The notes under the pieces were generated by a model. The model worked only from the letters and a program-made list of their open reading frames with translations. It did no database searches and was not told the DNA's origin. From the IMG/VR virus record IMGVR_UViG_3300042465_004706, positions 1 through 38,907 of that record: a stretch of 38,907 nucleotides of DNA. The stretch is one strand, 5' to 3'. A program made the translations under genes and the position numbers. The DNA is from a virus. Below, one piece after another: positions 21,762-29,651 of this stretch. The first letter of the stretch is position 1. Every line of letters begins with the position of its first letter.

Positions 21762-23963
21762 TTATTCTTCGGTAATCATGCCCCTATTAGAGTTAATAGC
21801 ATAAACGCTAGTTCCCTTCAAGGCTGGTCTTCCTCTGTTAAACACAACCTCAACGTCAATGCCAACTCCCTTCATGGCAATGCGCGGTCTTATTGTCCCG
21901 TCAATTTGTGCTGATCCAGTAAAAACGTACCGCAGTATTTCTTCTGTCGCGTCTGGATCGTGCACAGTGGTGTAGATGGACACATCGTCGCCAGCCGTGT
22001 TGTTGAAATTAAACTCAGCGCGGCTAAAGCGTTTAGTTGACTGACTGTCAAACGTGTACTCTCTGGACCGTATGCTTGCTGGCACTGGAATGGTAACGTA
22101 CTCAAGCGTGCTAAGTGTAGCCGGCAGGGCAAACGAAAGCAAAGGAGTTCCAATAACGCCAAGAAACTCATCTCCACCTTCTAGCTCTTCTGCCAAAAAG
22201 ATGCCACCATATGCACCAGCAAGAAAAGTGGTTGGCTGGCCAGATGGGATCGGCCCAACAAGAGGAACCTGTTGGGGCCGGCCAATGTTTGAAATAATAA
22301 ACAATCTACGCTTTGCACCATAAAATGCTGGCACAAAATTATCAATAAACATTCCATCAGGGTAAGTGTCTATACTTTCCCATGCTTGGTTTAGCGTATT
22401 GTAAACTAAAATTGAATTATTTTTAATAGAGTTATTTGCTGAAAACGCAATAAAAAATCTATTATCAAAATACACTGCTGTAGTGTTTTGAGCGTAGTCA
22501 AAATTGACGCTATCAAAATAATCATCAATCGGCTCGCTCAGCGGCATTGTGTTGCCAAGCAGCTTAAGATCAAGCTGTGGCGTTAGCATGTGCACGCCCT
22601 TGCCGCTAAAGAAGAACACAAACTGACCAGCCGGGACAATGCTGTGTCTGGCTAGGCAGCCCACCTCCGTGGTGACTACGGTTATCTGGCTTTGATCTGC
22701 CGCAAGAGGATCGTGCCTTGGATCAATGTAAGCCACATAAATGGATTTAGACATGAATACCAAGAACTGGTTTTCAATCCATGGCAAAAATCCAACAATC
22801 CTGTCATTACCGCCTTGATTGACATCAAAGGTATTTAGCAGTTTGTCGTACCTGTCATCGAGGATGTCAGTAGCAATGATCTCTGTGTTGCCTGTCTTGA
22901 CGACTATTCTGTTTTGAAAATACAGGCCAAACTCACCAGGAGGCAGTGGGTAAGTGCCTTCATTATTTATGCCAGTCTGGTCAACAAACGTCAGCGCAGC
23001 AGACACTCCATCCCACACGAGCGGAGGATTAGCTTGCTGCACTTGAAAGCCAGTAATGTTTGTATGCAACTGAATCGTTGCCCCAGTCGTATTGGTAAAA
23101 GAAAACGTAAACCTTGTGTCTATTGACACAGATTGTACAATTACATTTTTGTGAAAGTATTTATGTTGGTTCGGAGGAGTATTAAGATCAATTATGTTTA
23201 CCTCTGCCCCAACAAATAATCCATGCGGAGTAGCTGTATTAACAGTTACTGTTGCTGTTGCGTTATTAGCAATTGCTGGATTGCTTATTGTTGCAGAAAT
23301 TAAAGGTCCAACAGTTCCCCTAAAAATATACAGATTATTAAGTGCCTGTACTATTTCTGAATCAAAAGAAAATGAAGAAATTAAAACAGAAACTTGCCTA
23401 GTTTCATTTCCAAGATACCCAGGCTCGCCAATTTCATAAAAAATTTGAGTGGCAGTAAGCAATACTATTTCATGCTCAGTGTATGTTATATTTGGACTAT
23501 CTAATGAATATCCAATTTTAACCTTATTACCAACTTTTAACCCAACAGTTGTTGCAACACTAAGCCACCTTGTGTGAGTGCCTCCAATAATATCGCTTAC
23601 AAGAAAGTCAGTCTGAGATGTAAGTGTTCCAATTGGTAAATAACGACCAGCAGGAAAGGTGTAAGGAACCGAGAAAATGCCAGTCTGCGTATTGTACAGA
23701 ATCATGCTGTCCGTAAACAACATGACTATGTTGTCTTGACCGGCAGCATTAACGTAGTAACCAGACCCAGATTGAAGTCTGCTATTAAGCGTGTCATCCG
23801 TCATGCGCTCACACCCCTTTCTAGGCTGCGCGGTGCCCCGCTGGAGCCGCATGTTGTTTGAGGACTGAGAGAACCCAGGCTTTAGATTTGACGGATCAAG
23901 ACGCGAAGAGAACCCGATAAAGTTGTTATCGCTCTCTACTCCAATCTGGCTGTCTTCAGGCAT
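21762..23963 (-). CDS. Tail nozzle / tubular-B-like protein
   Basis: A 733-aa protein starting MPEDSQIGVESDNNFIGFSS, then RLDPSNLKPGFSQSSNNMRL, the opening pattern of nozzle proteins in podovirus-like phages. The body is beta-rich with propeller-like units (LPWIENQFLVFMSKSIYVAY, VFFFSGKGVHML, VYFDNRFFIAFSANN, ILVYNTLNQAWESID). Its size and its place between the fibre and lysis genes fit a T7 gp12-like nozzle role. The coding region about 22380-23560 is noticeably more AT-rich than its surroundings. Confidence 0.65.
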   Translation of the reverse strand: MPEDSQIGVESDNNFIGFSSRLDPSNLKPGFSQSSNNMRLQRGTAQPRKGCERMTDDTLNSRLQSGSGYYVNAAGQDNIVMLFTDSMILYNTQTGIFSVPYTFPAGRYLPIGTLTSQTDFLVSDIIGGTHTRWLSVATTVGLKVGNKVKIGYSLDSPNITYTEHEIVLLTATQIFYEIGEPGYLGNETRQVSVLISSFSFDSEIVQALNNLYIFRGTVGPLISATISNPAIANNATATVTVNTATPHGLFVGAEVNIIDLNTPPNQHKYFHKNVIVQSVSIDTRFTFSFTNTTGATIQLHTNITGFQVQQANPPLVWDGVSAALTFVDQTGINNEGTYPLPPGEFGLYFQNRIVVKTGNTEIIATDILDDRYDKLLNTFDVNQGGNDRIVGFLPWIENQFLVFMSKSIYVAYIDPRHDPLAADQSQITVVTTEVGCLARHSIVPAGQFVFFFSGKGVHMLTPQLDLKLLGNTMPLSEPIDDYFDSVNFDYAQNTTAVYFDNRFFIAFSANNSIKNNSILVYNTLNQAWESIDTYPDGMFIDNFVPAFYGAKRRLFIISNIGRPQQVPLVGPIPSGQPTTFLAGAYGGIFLAEELEGGDEFLGVIGTPLLSFALPATLSTLEYVTIPVPASIRSREYTFDSQSTKRFSRAEFNFNNTAGDDVSIYTTVHDPDATEEILRYVFTGSAQIDGTIRPRIAMKGVGIDVEVVFNRGRPALKGTSVYAINSNRGMITEE

Positions 23964-24202
23964 TAGTCTTTGGCAATAAGGCGGCCAAGTTTCTCAACAA
24001 GCTTCTGAAGGTCGTCCCGGATGTCCATGATTACCTGCATGTCCATCTCGCCCTCCTCATCACCTTCTTCCTCCATGTCATCCTCTTCACCGTAGCCGCA
24101 CTCAGGGCAGGCGCCATTTGACTTCAAGTCACAGCCACAATCCGGGCAGTAGTCTTTGCTGCCTCCCATGAAAGAACCAAGTGCGATAGTTAGCTTGCTC
24201 AT
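23963..24202 (-). CDS. Small zinc-ribbon protein with acidic linker
   Basis: A 79-aa protein: CPDCGCDLKSNGACPECGYG (residues 19-38) has two CxxC pairs of a zinc ribbon. A very acidic stretch (EEDDMEEEGDEEGEMD, about 39-54) and a C-terminal helix (DLQKLVEKLGRLIAK) follow. It overlaps the ATG of the nozzle gene and the stop of the endolysin gene. The role is unknown and could be regulatory or a small virion part. Confidence 0.6.
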   Translation of the reverse strand: MSKLTIALGSFMGGSKDYCPDCGCDLKSNGACPECGYGEEDDMEEEGDEEGEMDMQVIMDIRDDLQKLVEKLGRLIAKD

Positions 24203-24741
24203 GCGATGTACTTTTTAAGTTTTTCCAACCGATTATCCCAGCCTTTACTAAAGGATTTTTGCGTTTCATCCAGCTTTGCCAGCAAATCATAAAAGCCGTC
24301 CCGCTGCACGATAATGTCAGCGCACAGGGCATCCACGCCGATGTCGTTGATCTTGGCTTCCATAGCCAGAATGGTCTTTGCCCCAACTGCACCATCATCC
24401 TTGGTGCCAACTGCCCGCTGGAGGAACTTGGCAGCCTGCCCAACGCCCGTGTTTACGCAGCCGTCAAAATGTACCACACAGAGCGGCCAAGGCATTTTAA
24501 AGCACTTTCCGCGCACCCAATAGTCGTTGTAATAGATGTCCTCGACCTCCTCGTCGGAGATCTCTTTCACGCAGCGACGATCTTCCTGCCGGTCATCTCG
24601 GTACTTGTCGTACTCGCGTTGCAGGATGCCGCGGTTCGTCTTGCCGCCGGTGTCGTGCCTGTGGTTGCTAAAGCCTCCTTCAGCGTCCAGCACAAACGTC
24701 AGCGACCGCTCAAAGTTTGGGTTGGCTGGAACGGTACTCAT
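24199..24741 (-). CDS. Endolysin, glycoside hydrolase 108-type muramidase
   Basis: A 180-aa protein starting at the ATG at 24741. LDAEGGFSNHRHDTGGKTNR (about residues 18-37) is the EGG(Y/F) catalytic motif with the acid Glu. It is followed by ISDEEVEDIYYNDYW and a C-terminal peptidoglycan-binding-like part (FDGCVNTGVGQAAKFLQRAV). It should cut cell-wall glycan at the end of infection. No signal peptide is seen, so export depends on the holin-like genes just upstream. Confidence 0.85.
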   Translation of the reverse strand: MSTVPANPNFERSLTFVLDAEGGFSNHRHDTGGKTNRGILQREYDKYRDDRQEDRRCVKEISDEEVEDIYYNDYWVRGKCFKMPWPLCVVHFDGCVNTGVGQAAKFLQRAVGTKDDGAVGAKTILAMEAKINDIGVDALCADIIVQRDGFYDLLAKLDETQKSFSKGWDNRLEKLKKYIA

Positions 24742-24892
24742 TTCGGATGACGTCGATAAACCCAAACAACGAGACAATAGCCGTCGAAGCAGCACCGCCA
24801 ATGTCCATGGAATAGATCCCCGCTGCCGCGCCAAGTTTAGCCAGTCCAAGCCAGGTGGAAGGTTGCCGTAGGTAGGTTTTGAATATGCTCAT
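24710..24892 (-). CDS. Small membrane protein, holin candidate
   Basis: A 60-aa protein from the ATG at 24892, preceded by GGAGAAAA (a good Shine-Dalgarno site). A central hydrophobic region (LGLAKLGAAAGIY to STAIVSLFGFIDVI, about residues 15-50) can form one or two membrane helices with charged ends. It lies directly before, and overlaps, the endolysin gene, so a holin function is the simplest reading. Confidence 0.6.
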   Translation of the reverse strand: MSIFKTYLRQPSTWLGLAKLGAAAGIYSMDIGGAASTAIVSLFGFIDVIRNEYRSSQPKL

Positions 24893-25053
24893 TTTTCTCC
24901 TGTGTGTTGAAATAACCGCTCCCAAAGAGCTTTGCGATCAGCTTCGCACTCCTTGATTTTGCCGTACAAATACCAGACGGCGACAATTGTAAATGCCATG
25001 GACAGGCCCTGGCCGGCTGCCTGCTCAAGAATGTGCTCGATGAACTTTTCCAT
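24889..25053 (-). CDS. Small holin-like or accessory lysis protein
   Basis: A 54-aa frame: MEKFIEHILEQAAGQGLSMA, then FTIVAVWYLYGK, then a charged helix (IKECEADRKALWERLF). One membrane segment plus a charged C-terminal helix is a common plan for phage holin-like proteins. It ends with TGA overlapping the next ATG. Together with the next gene it gives two small membrane proteins before the endolysin. Confidence 0.6.
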   Translation of the reverse strand: MEKFIEHILEQAAGQGLSMAFTIVAVWYLYGKIKECEADRKALWERLFQHTGEK

Positions 25054-25055
25054 AA

Positions 25056-25316
25056 TTAGCATTTCCACCGCTTCATGCTGGCCTTGGCTCGTTCGGCCGG
25101 CCCCTTGGCCTTAGCCACCACACCAGCCATGCGGGCACAAAAGGACTTCTTGCGGCCAACGTCAGCCTTGGTCTTGGGATTCGGAGCAGGAGCCTTCAGG
25201 TTGCTGCCAGTGGCCTTATTTAGCTTAGCGCGACCTTTGGCAGTTAGCCCAGCCCCTCTAGAGACAGGCAGCTTCTCGCCGCGGCCAACGGATAGGGATG
25301 GATTCTTCTTAGGCAT
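25056..25316 (-). CDS. DUF6321-type conserved phage protein
   Basis: An 86-aa basic protein. GLTAKGRAKLNKATGSNLKA, then PNPKTKADVGRKKSFCARM and a WKC end, match a small protein family recurrent in phages (DUF6321). The function is not known. The very basic composition and lysis/virion context suggest DNA contact or a virion role. The start is the ATG at 25316. Confidence 0.75.
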   Translation of the reverse strand: MPKKNPSLSVGRGEKLPVSRGAGLTAKGRAKLNKATGSNLKAPAPNPKTKADVGRKKSFCARMAGVVAKAKGPAERAKASMKRWKC

Positions 25317-25503
25317 TTGCGGGCGGCACAAACTGACCGTTAATGTAGCTCCAGCCTATGCCAGCGCCTGAGTCGCCAATCGGCTCAACGTAATAGGCCG
25401 GGTCTATGTAGTAGCCTTCAGGAGGTGTCCACGGAGGAGGCACATCGCAAGGAAGGCAGCTTGCGACGATATTGGTGGCAGAATCAATGATTGCGTAGTT
25501 CAT
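25309..25503 (-). CDS. Small tail-associated protein, paralogue 1
   Basis: A 64-aa protein: MNYAIIDSATNIVASCLPCD, a Pro-rich centre (PPPWTPPEGYYIDP), and GWSYINGQFVPPANA at the end. The gene at 25515-25697 has the same plan. Such short proteins lie beside phage tail-fibre genes and may be assembly helpers or tip proteins. The role is inferred from position. Confidence 0.6.
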   Translation of the reverse strand: MNYAIIDSATNIVASCLPCDVPPPWTPPEGYYIDPAYYVEPIGDSGAGIGWSYINGQFVPPANA

Positions 25504-25514
25504 GCGTAGAGTTT

Positions 25515-25697
25515 TTAGGCATCTTCAGGAGGGGGAATAAAGCTGCCATCAGGTTGCTCGATCCATCCAATGTTGCAAGGTACGTCTGTTACGTTCACTA
25601 AGCTGGTGCCGGCAGGAGGCGTAAATGGAGTAACTCCGTCCCAACGGATAAGGTTCAACACAACTTTTGTAAGGTCGTCTACAATAGCGTATCTCAT
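25515..25697 (-). CDS. Small tail-associated protein, paralogue 2
   Basis: A 60-aa protein: MRYAIVDDLTKVVLNLIRWD, then TPFTPPAGTSLVNV and GWIEQPDGSFIPP. It matches the gene at 25309-25503 in length, opening and Pro-rich end. It follows immediately after the glycine-rich adhesin gene. Confidence 0.6.
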   Translation of the reverse strand: MRYAIVDDLTKVVLNLIRWDGVTPFTPPAGTSLVNVTDVPCNIGWIEQPDGSFIPPPEDA

Positions 25698-25698
25698 A

Positions 25699-26895
25699 TT
25701 AGAAGTAAGTTGTCACAACTACGATGCCGTCTGCTCCATTGCCACCAGCGCCAGAGTTGCCAACGTTGTCGAGAGCCGCGCCCCCACCGCCCCCTGCGCC
25801 GCCGTAAAGCCCGCCATTTCCACCGTTGCCTGCGTTGCCAGTGACGCTTGACCCGCCGCCTGCGCCTGCGCTGCCCCCAGCAGCAAAGTTTGCGACAACA
25901 TTAGGAGCAGTTCCGCCGTTGCCTCCAATTACCCCTCCCGAAGCAGTTCCGCCACTTAGCCAAGTTCCAAGTTCAGTTCCGCCACTTGCGCCCACAAACC
26001 CAACTGTTGCAGCAACAGGAAGTCCTCCTCCACTACCACCACCTGCTCCAGAAATAGTTGCATTTGTGCCACCCAATCCAGCTCCTGCGGAGCCAGATCC
26101 ACCGTTTCCGCCTTGAAACATGGCGCGAGCACTTGACGAAGCACCGGCTGGGCCACTTGTGTTTGAAGCAGCTCCTGCCCCACCTCCACCAGCTACTTGA
26201 ATTAAAGTGCCAAACGAAGAGTTTCCTCCAGTAACCCCGATGTTTCCGTTTGTGCTATTAGCAGTTACAGAAGCACCGCCGGTCCCTCCAATGCCAACGG
26301 CTACGGCTTCTGTTGCGCCAAGCAGAGCGGCAGAAATGTTCCGCATGGAATACGATCCACCTCCACCTCCACCTCCACTAAATGCCGCAGTCGCAACACC
26401 GGCCTTGCGGCCAGACCCACCGCCACCGCCAGCAGAGATCACCACTACATCTACAGCAACTGCACCAGCCGGCTTTGTCCAAGTGCCGCTGCTGGTAAAG
26501 GTCTGCACGTTGGTGAAATTGCCAGCATGCTGGTGATCCGCTCGTGCGGCAAACGGACTCAAACCAATCACAGCAGTGGTTGCTAGCGCCGCTGGAGCAG
26601 TGGTGGATAACCCCGCGATCTGAGCCGTAGTAAGCGCACCAATCTCTTCAGCCGTGGGAAGAAGGTGCCTGTGGTCAGCCCTAGCAGCAAAGGTGCTGAG
26701 CCCGATGATAGCGGAAGTCGAGAGTGCAGCAGGAGCAGTGGTAGCCAGCCCGGCAATCTGGGCGGTCGTCAGCACGCCTACCAGAGCCTGAGAAAGCGTT
26801 GCCTTCCGCGTAGTGGCGCCTTGATTGACCACCAACACGTCCGTTGTTGCTACGGACGCTGCTGCTGGCAGTTCGGAGATCTTGATGTTTGGCAT
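25699..26895 (-). CDS. Glycine-rich tail adhesin, shorter paralogue
   Basis: A 398-aa protein. The N-terminal NIKISELPAAASVATTDVLV opening is common to tail fibre proteins. Two copies of a module follow (TTAQIAGLATTAPAALSTSA, then FAARADHRHLLPTAEEIGAL), then FTSSGTWTKPAGAVAVDVVV, the entry of a glycine-rich domain. The last 230 residues are Gly/Ala/Ser-rich with GGGGGG runs. Such polyglycine domains form receptor-binding tips in some phages. It shares the module with 27267-29444. Confidence 0.75.
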   Translation of the reverse strand: MPNIKISELPAAASVATTDVLVVNQGATTRKATLSQALVGVLTTAQIAGLATTAPAALSTSAIIGLSTFAARADHRHLLPTAEEIGALTTAQIAGLSTTAPAALATTAVIGLSPFAARADHQHAGNFTNVQTFTSSGTWTKPAGAVAVDVVVISAGGGGGSGRKAGVATAAFSGGGGGGGSYSMRNISAALLGATEAVAVGIGGTGGASVTANSTNGNIGVTGGNSSFGTLIQVAGGGGAGAASNTSGPAGASSSARAMFQGGNGGSGSAGAGLGGTNATISGAGGGSGGGLPVAATVGFVGASGGTELGTWLSGGTASGGVIGGNGGTAPNVVANFAAGGSAGAGGGSSVTGNAGNGGNGGLYGGAGGGGGAALDNVGNSGAGGNGADGIVVVTTYF

Positions 26896-26897
26896 AA

Positions 26898-27263
26898 TTA
26901 GTTCTGTTCAACCCAACTCAAAGTCGCCTCATTCCAATAGTAGTCTTTTCCATCCTGTGGCGCCGCTACAGGAGCCTGCCAAATCCAACTGGGCGCGGAG
27001 ATTGTCCACGATGGAAAAGGCTGCGGAGCGTAAAAGACATCATTCTCGTGGTCGTAAGTGTGCCCAACCCCAGCGTAGTTGGCCCTTAGCGCCACTCCGC
27101 CATCAGGTTGACCATCCTGCCCGTAGTGAATGCCTCCACGGGTGTTGTAGCTAGTCTTAAGATACATTCCCGGAGAATTGTCCACAAATGTGGCAAAGAA
27201 CTCTTCTTCAGCAACAATTACGTTGCTTACTTTTCCATCAACAACTTTTGCGTAATGAGCCAT
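26898..27263 (-). CDS. Conserved tail-region protein, marine-phage type
   Basis: A 121-aa protein: MAHYAKVVDGKVSNVIVAEE, DNSPGMYLKTSYNTRGGIHY, then QPFPSWTISAPSWIWQAP and DYYWNEATLSWVE. I recognise this plan from small tail-adjacent proteins of aquatic phages (cyanophage-like). The function is not known. It lies between the two glycine-rich adhesins. Confidence 0.65.
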   Translation of the reverse strand: MAHYAKVVDGKVSNVIVAEEEFFATFVDNSPGMYLKTSYNTRGGIHYGQDGQPDGGVALRANYAGVGHTYDHENDVFYAPQPFPSWTISAPSWIWQAPVAAPQDGKDYYWNEATLSWVEQN

Positions 27264-27266
27264 AAA

Positions 27267-29444
27267 TTAAGCAGTATAAGTTCCAGAAGATGTAAACTTA
27301 ATAATTGTATTCGCGCCTGAGGTAGTAACGGTTGGCGATCCAGTCACAATGCCTGTGTAGTTGACAGTTGGAAGGGACAGAATAACAACTCCAGATCCTC
27401 CGTTGCCGCCTGTGCCAGTTAAAGACGCTGCCCCTCCAGCCCCTCCGCCGGTATTAGCAACACCACTGCCTCCAGTGCCACCGCTGCCTCCAACGGCATT
27501 CCCTCCCCCACCAAATCCTCCAGATCCCTGTGATCCAGATCCAACTGATCCCCCTCCTCCTCCAGCGTAATACGTTGCTGTTCCAGTAATTGATGACTGT
27601 AAACCAGATCCTCCGTTGCCGCCGGAGGAGCTAAACCCGTATACTCCAGCCGATCCAGCCCCGCCTCCGCCGCCAGAAGGAGATCCACTTAATCCAGGTG
27701 TATATCCACCGCTATTGCCCTGTCCAACTGTTCCGCTTCCACCCAAAGCCACTGGACCACCAGCCGCACCATTTGTTCCGCCTCCGCCGCCAGACCCACC
27801 ATTTGCACCTGCTGTTCCACTAGGGGTTCCATAAACACCACATCTTCCACCACCAATTGATCCAACTACGGAACCGTAAGATATAAGCGAGTTAGATCCA
27901 GAAACTGCGGTTCCAGTAAAGATTGCGCCAGCACCTCCCGCTCCAACCGTTACCGTGCAAACTTGCCCTGGATAAAAGGAAACATTTACAGTCTGCATCC
28001 CGCCAGCGCCGCCGCCTGCCCCAGTTGCGCCACCACCACCAGCAACAATTAAAGCTGTGCCCTGAATTGCTGGGACTGCGCCAATTTCCTGTGGAGTTGG
28101 AAAGATGTGCTGGTGGTCTGCTCTGGCGGCAAAGGTGCTAAGCCCGATAACCGCGCTGGTAGCCAAAGCAGCGGGAGCAACAGTAGACATCCCTGCAAAC
28201 TGAGAAGTGCTTAGTGCGCCAATTTGCGCTGGAGTTGGATAAACATGTTGATGGTCAGCACGGGCGGCAAAGGTGCTAAGGCCAATAACGGCTGAAGTGG
28301 CTAGCGCCGCTGGAGCCACAGTGGACATCCCAGCAATTTGAGAAGTTGTAAGCGCACCAATCTGAATGGCAGTTGGAAAGATGTGCTGGTGATCTGCACG
28401 AGCCGCTTCCGTGGATAGGCCAACCACAGCCGCCGTTGCAAGTGCAGCAGGAGCAGTTGTTGCAAGAGGAGCGCCTCCTCCCGAAAAAGCTACGGAAGAA
28501 AGTGCAGTAACTTGTCCTTGCGCGTTGATGGACAACACAGGAATCTGGCTTGTGCTGCCAATATCAACCTGGGCAGTTGTAATGGCTGCCAACGAAATTG
28601 TGCCACTTTCAATAATTGTGCCGCCATCAAGTCCGGTGCCAGCCGTAATGCTGGTGACTGTGCCTCCAGCCTCGCTAGTGATTGGAACAGATCCAAGGCT
28701 AATCACGCGACCTTTAGCATCAATGCTCAGAACAGGAACAGCAGTGCCGCTGCCCACATTATTTTGTGCAGTGGTAATGGCGGCCAATGTAGCCGCGGCT
28801 GCTCCAGGCCCAACAGCAGTGACATCTCCAGTGAGCGAGCTAATTGCCGATGTTGAAGTGGCAATGGCAACAGAAGAAAGGCTGATCACCCTGCCCTTAG
28901 CATCAACAGAAATAACCGGAATGTTGGTGGAGTTGCCTACATTGCTTTGTGCGGTTGTAATCGCCGCAAGAGTCGGACCGGGATAGTTTCCAGCCAAGTC
29001 TCCGCTAGCCGCGGCTGTAGCTCCAAGTGCACCAACATTGGCCGCGGTGGGATAGGCGTGCTGATGATCAGCCCTAGATGCAAAGAGGGATGTCCCAGCG
29101 ACTCCAGATGAGGCCAGTGGTGAAGCTGCGGTTGTGGAAAGGCCAGCAATCTGAACAGTCGTCAACGCCGGGTTGGCAACCGTGGTCAGGCCAGTAACTC
29201 GGCCTTTGGCATCCACCGTAAGCACGGGAATGGACAACCCAGAGCCTACTCCGGTCTGTGCCGTTGTAACAGATGCCAGCGTTGGGTTAGGGTAGGTCCC
29301 AGTCAGATCTCCGCCAGCAACGCCGGCCGGATTGCGAAGAATGAGGCCAGTGACCTTCTTGGTGGTGCCACCCTGGACGATTGGAATAAGTTCCGTTCCG
29401 TCAACACTAGTTGCCGCTGGAAGTGCAGAGATTTTGTCGCCCAT
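27267..29444 (-). CDS. Large modular glycine-rich tail adhesin
   Basis: A 725-aa protein. The opening is KISALPAATSVDGTELIPIV. Four copies of a PVLTVDAKGRV-type unit (for example TGTYPNPTLASVTTAQTGVG, then IPVLTVDAKGRVTGL) follow. There are then three full copies, plus degenerate ones, of the TVAPAALATSAVIGLSTFAA and RADHQHxxPTxxQIGAL module. A glycine-rich C-terminal domain (about residues 480-690) with GGGGAGS runs ends the protein. The repeats and polyglycine tip suggest a receptor-binding adhesin that changes by module recombination. Confidence 0.8.
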   Translation of the reverse strand: MGDKISALPAATSVDGTELIPIVQGGTTKKVTGLILRNPAGVAGGDLTGTYPNPTLASVTTAQTGVGSGLSIPVLTVDAKGRVTGLTTVANPALTTVQIAGLSTTAASPLASSGVAGTSLFASRADHQHAYPTAANVGALGATAAASGDLAGNYPGPTLAAITTAQSNVGNSTNIPVISVDAKGRVISLSSVAIATSTSAISSLTGDVTAVGPGAAAATLAAITTAQNNVGSGTAVPVLSIDAKGRVISLGSVPITSEAGGTVTSITAGTGLDGGTIIESGTISLAAITTAQVDIGSTSQIPVLSINAQGQVTALSSVAFSGGGAPLATTAPAALATAAVVGLSTEAARADHQHIFPTAIQIGALTTSQIAGMSTVAPAALATSAVIGLSTFAARADHQHVYPTPAQIGALSTSQFAGMSTVAPAALATSAVIGLSTFAARADHQHIFPTPQEIGAVPAIQGTALIVAGGGGATGAGGGAGGMQTVNVSFYPGQVCTVTVGAGGAGAIFTGTAVSGSNSLISYGSVVGSIGGGRCGVYGTPSGTAGANGGSGGGGGTNGAAGGPVALGGSGTVGQGNSGGYTPGLSGSPSGGGGGAGSAGVYGFSSSGGNGGSGLQSSITGTATYYAGGGGGSVGSGSQGSGGFGGGGNAVGGSGGTGGSGVANTGGGAGGAASLTGTGGNGGSGVVILSLPTVNYTGIVTGSPTVTTSGANTIIKFTSSGTYTA

Positions 29445-29445
29445 A

Positions 29446-29649
29446 TTAGCCTGTAGTCAGAATGTCGCCGCTTTCGTTTGTGAGTGTAAATCCAGCTTCA
29501 GTAGTGATCAAGTCTCCGCCACCTTGTGTGATAGCAGTCTTTTTAAACTTGAAGGTTTGATTGCTACCAGAAACTTGAATTCTAGCAAAGTTTTTATTGA
29601 ACGCCTTTGCTTGGTCTTGATTACGTTTCCTTATGAATTTGGTAATCAT
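29446..29649 (-). CDS. Small tail-region protein
   Basis: A 67-aa protein: a basic start (MITKFIRKRNQDQAKAFNK), then beta-like FKFKKTAITQGGGDLITTEA and SGDILTTG. No family is recognised. It lies directly before the large adhesin with one base between them. It may be an attachment or assembly factor. Confidence 0.5.
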   Translation of the reverse strand: MITKFIRKRNQDQAKAFNKNFARIQVSGSNQTFKFKKTAITQGGGDLITTEAGFTLTNESGDILTTG

Positions 29650-29651
29650 GT

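Noticed and set aside
28411-28986. 191-codon rightward frame (and others near 25826, 26207, 27361) rich in Pro/Ala/Val
   Set aside because: These are reverse readings of Gly-rich and repeated adhesin coding sequence.
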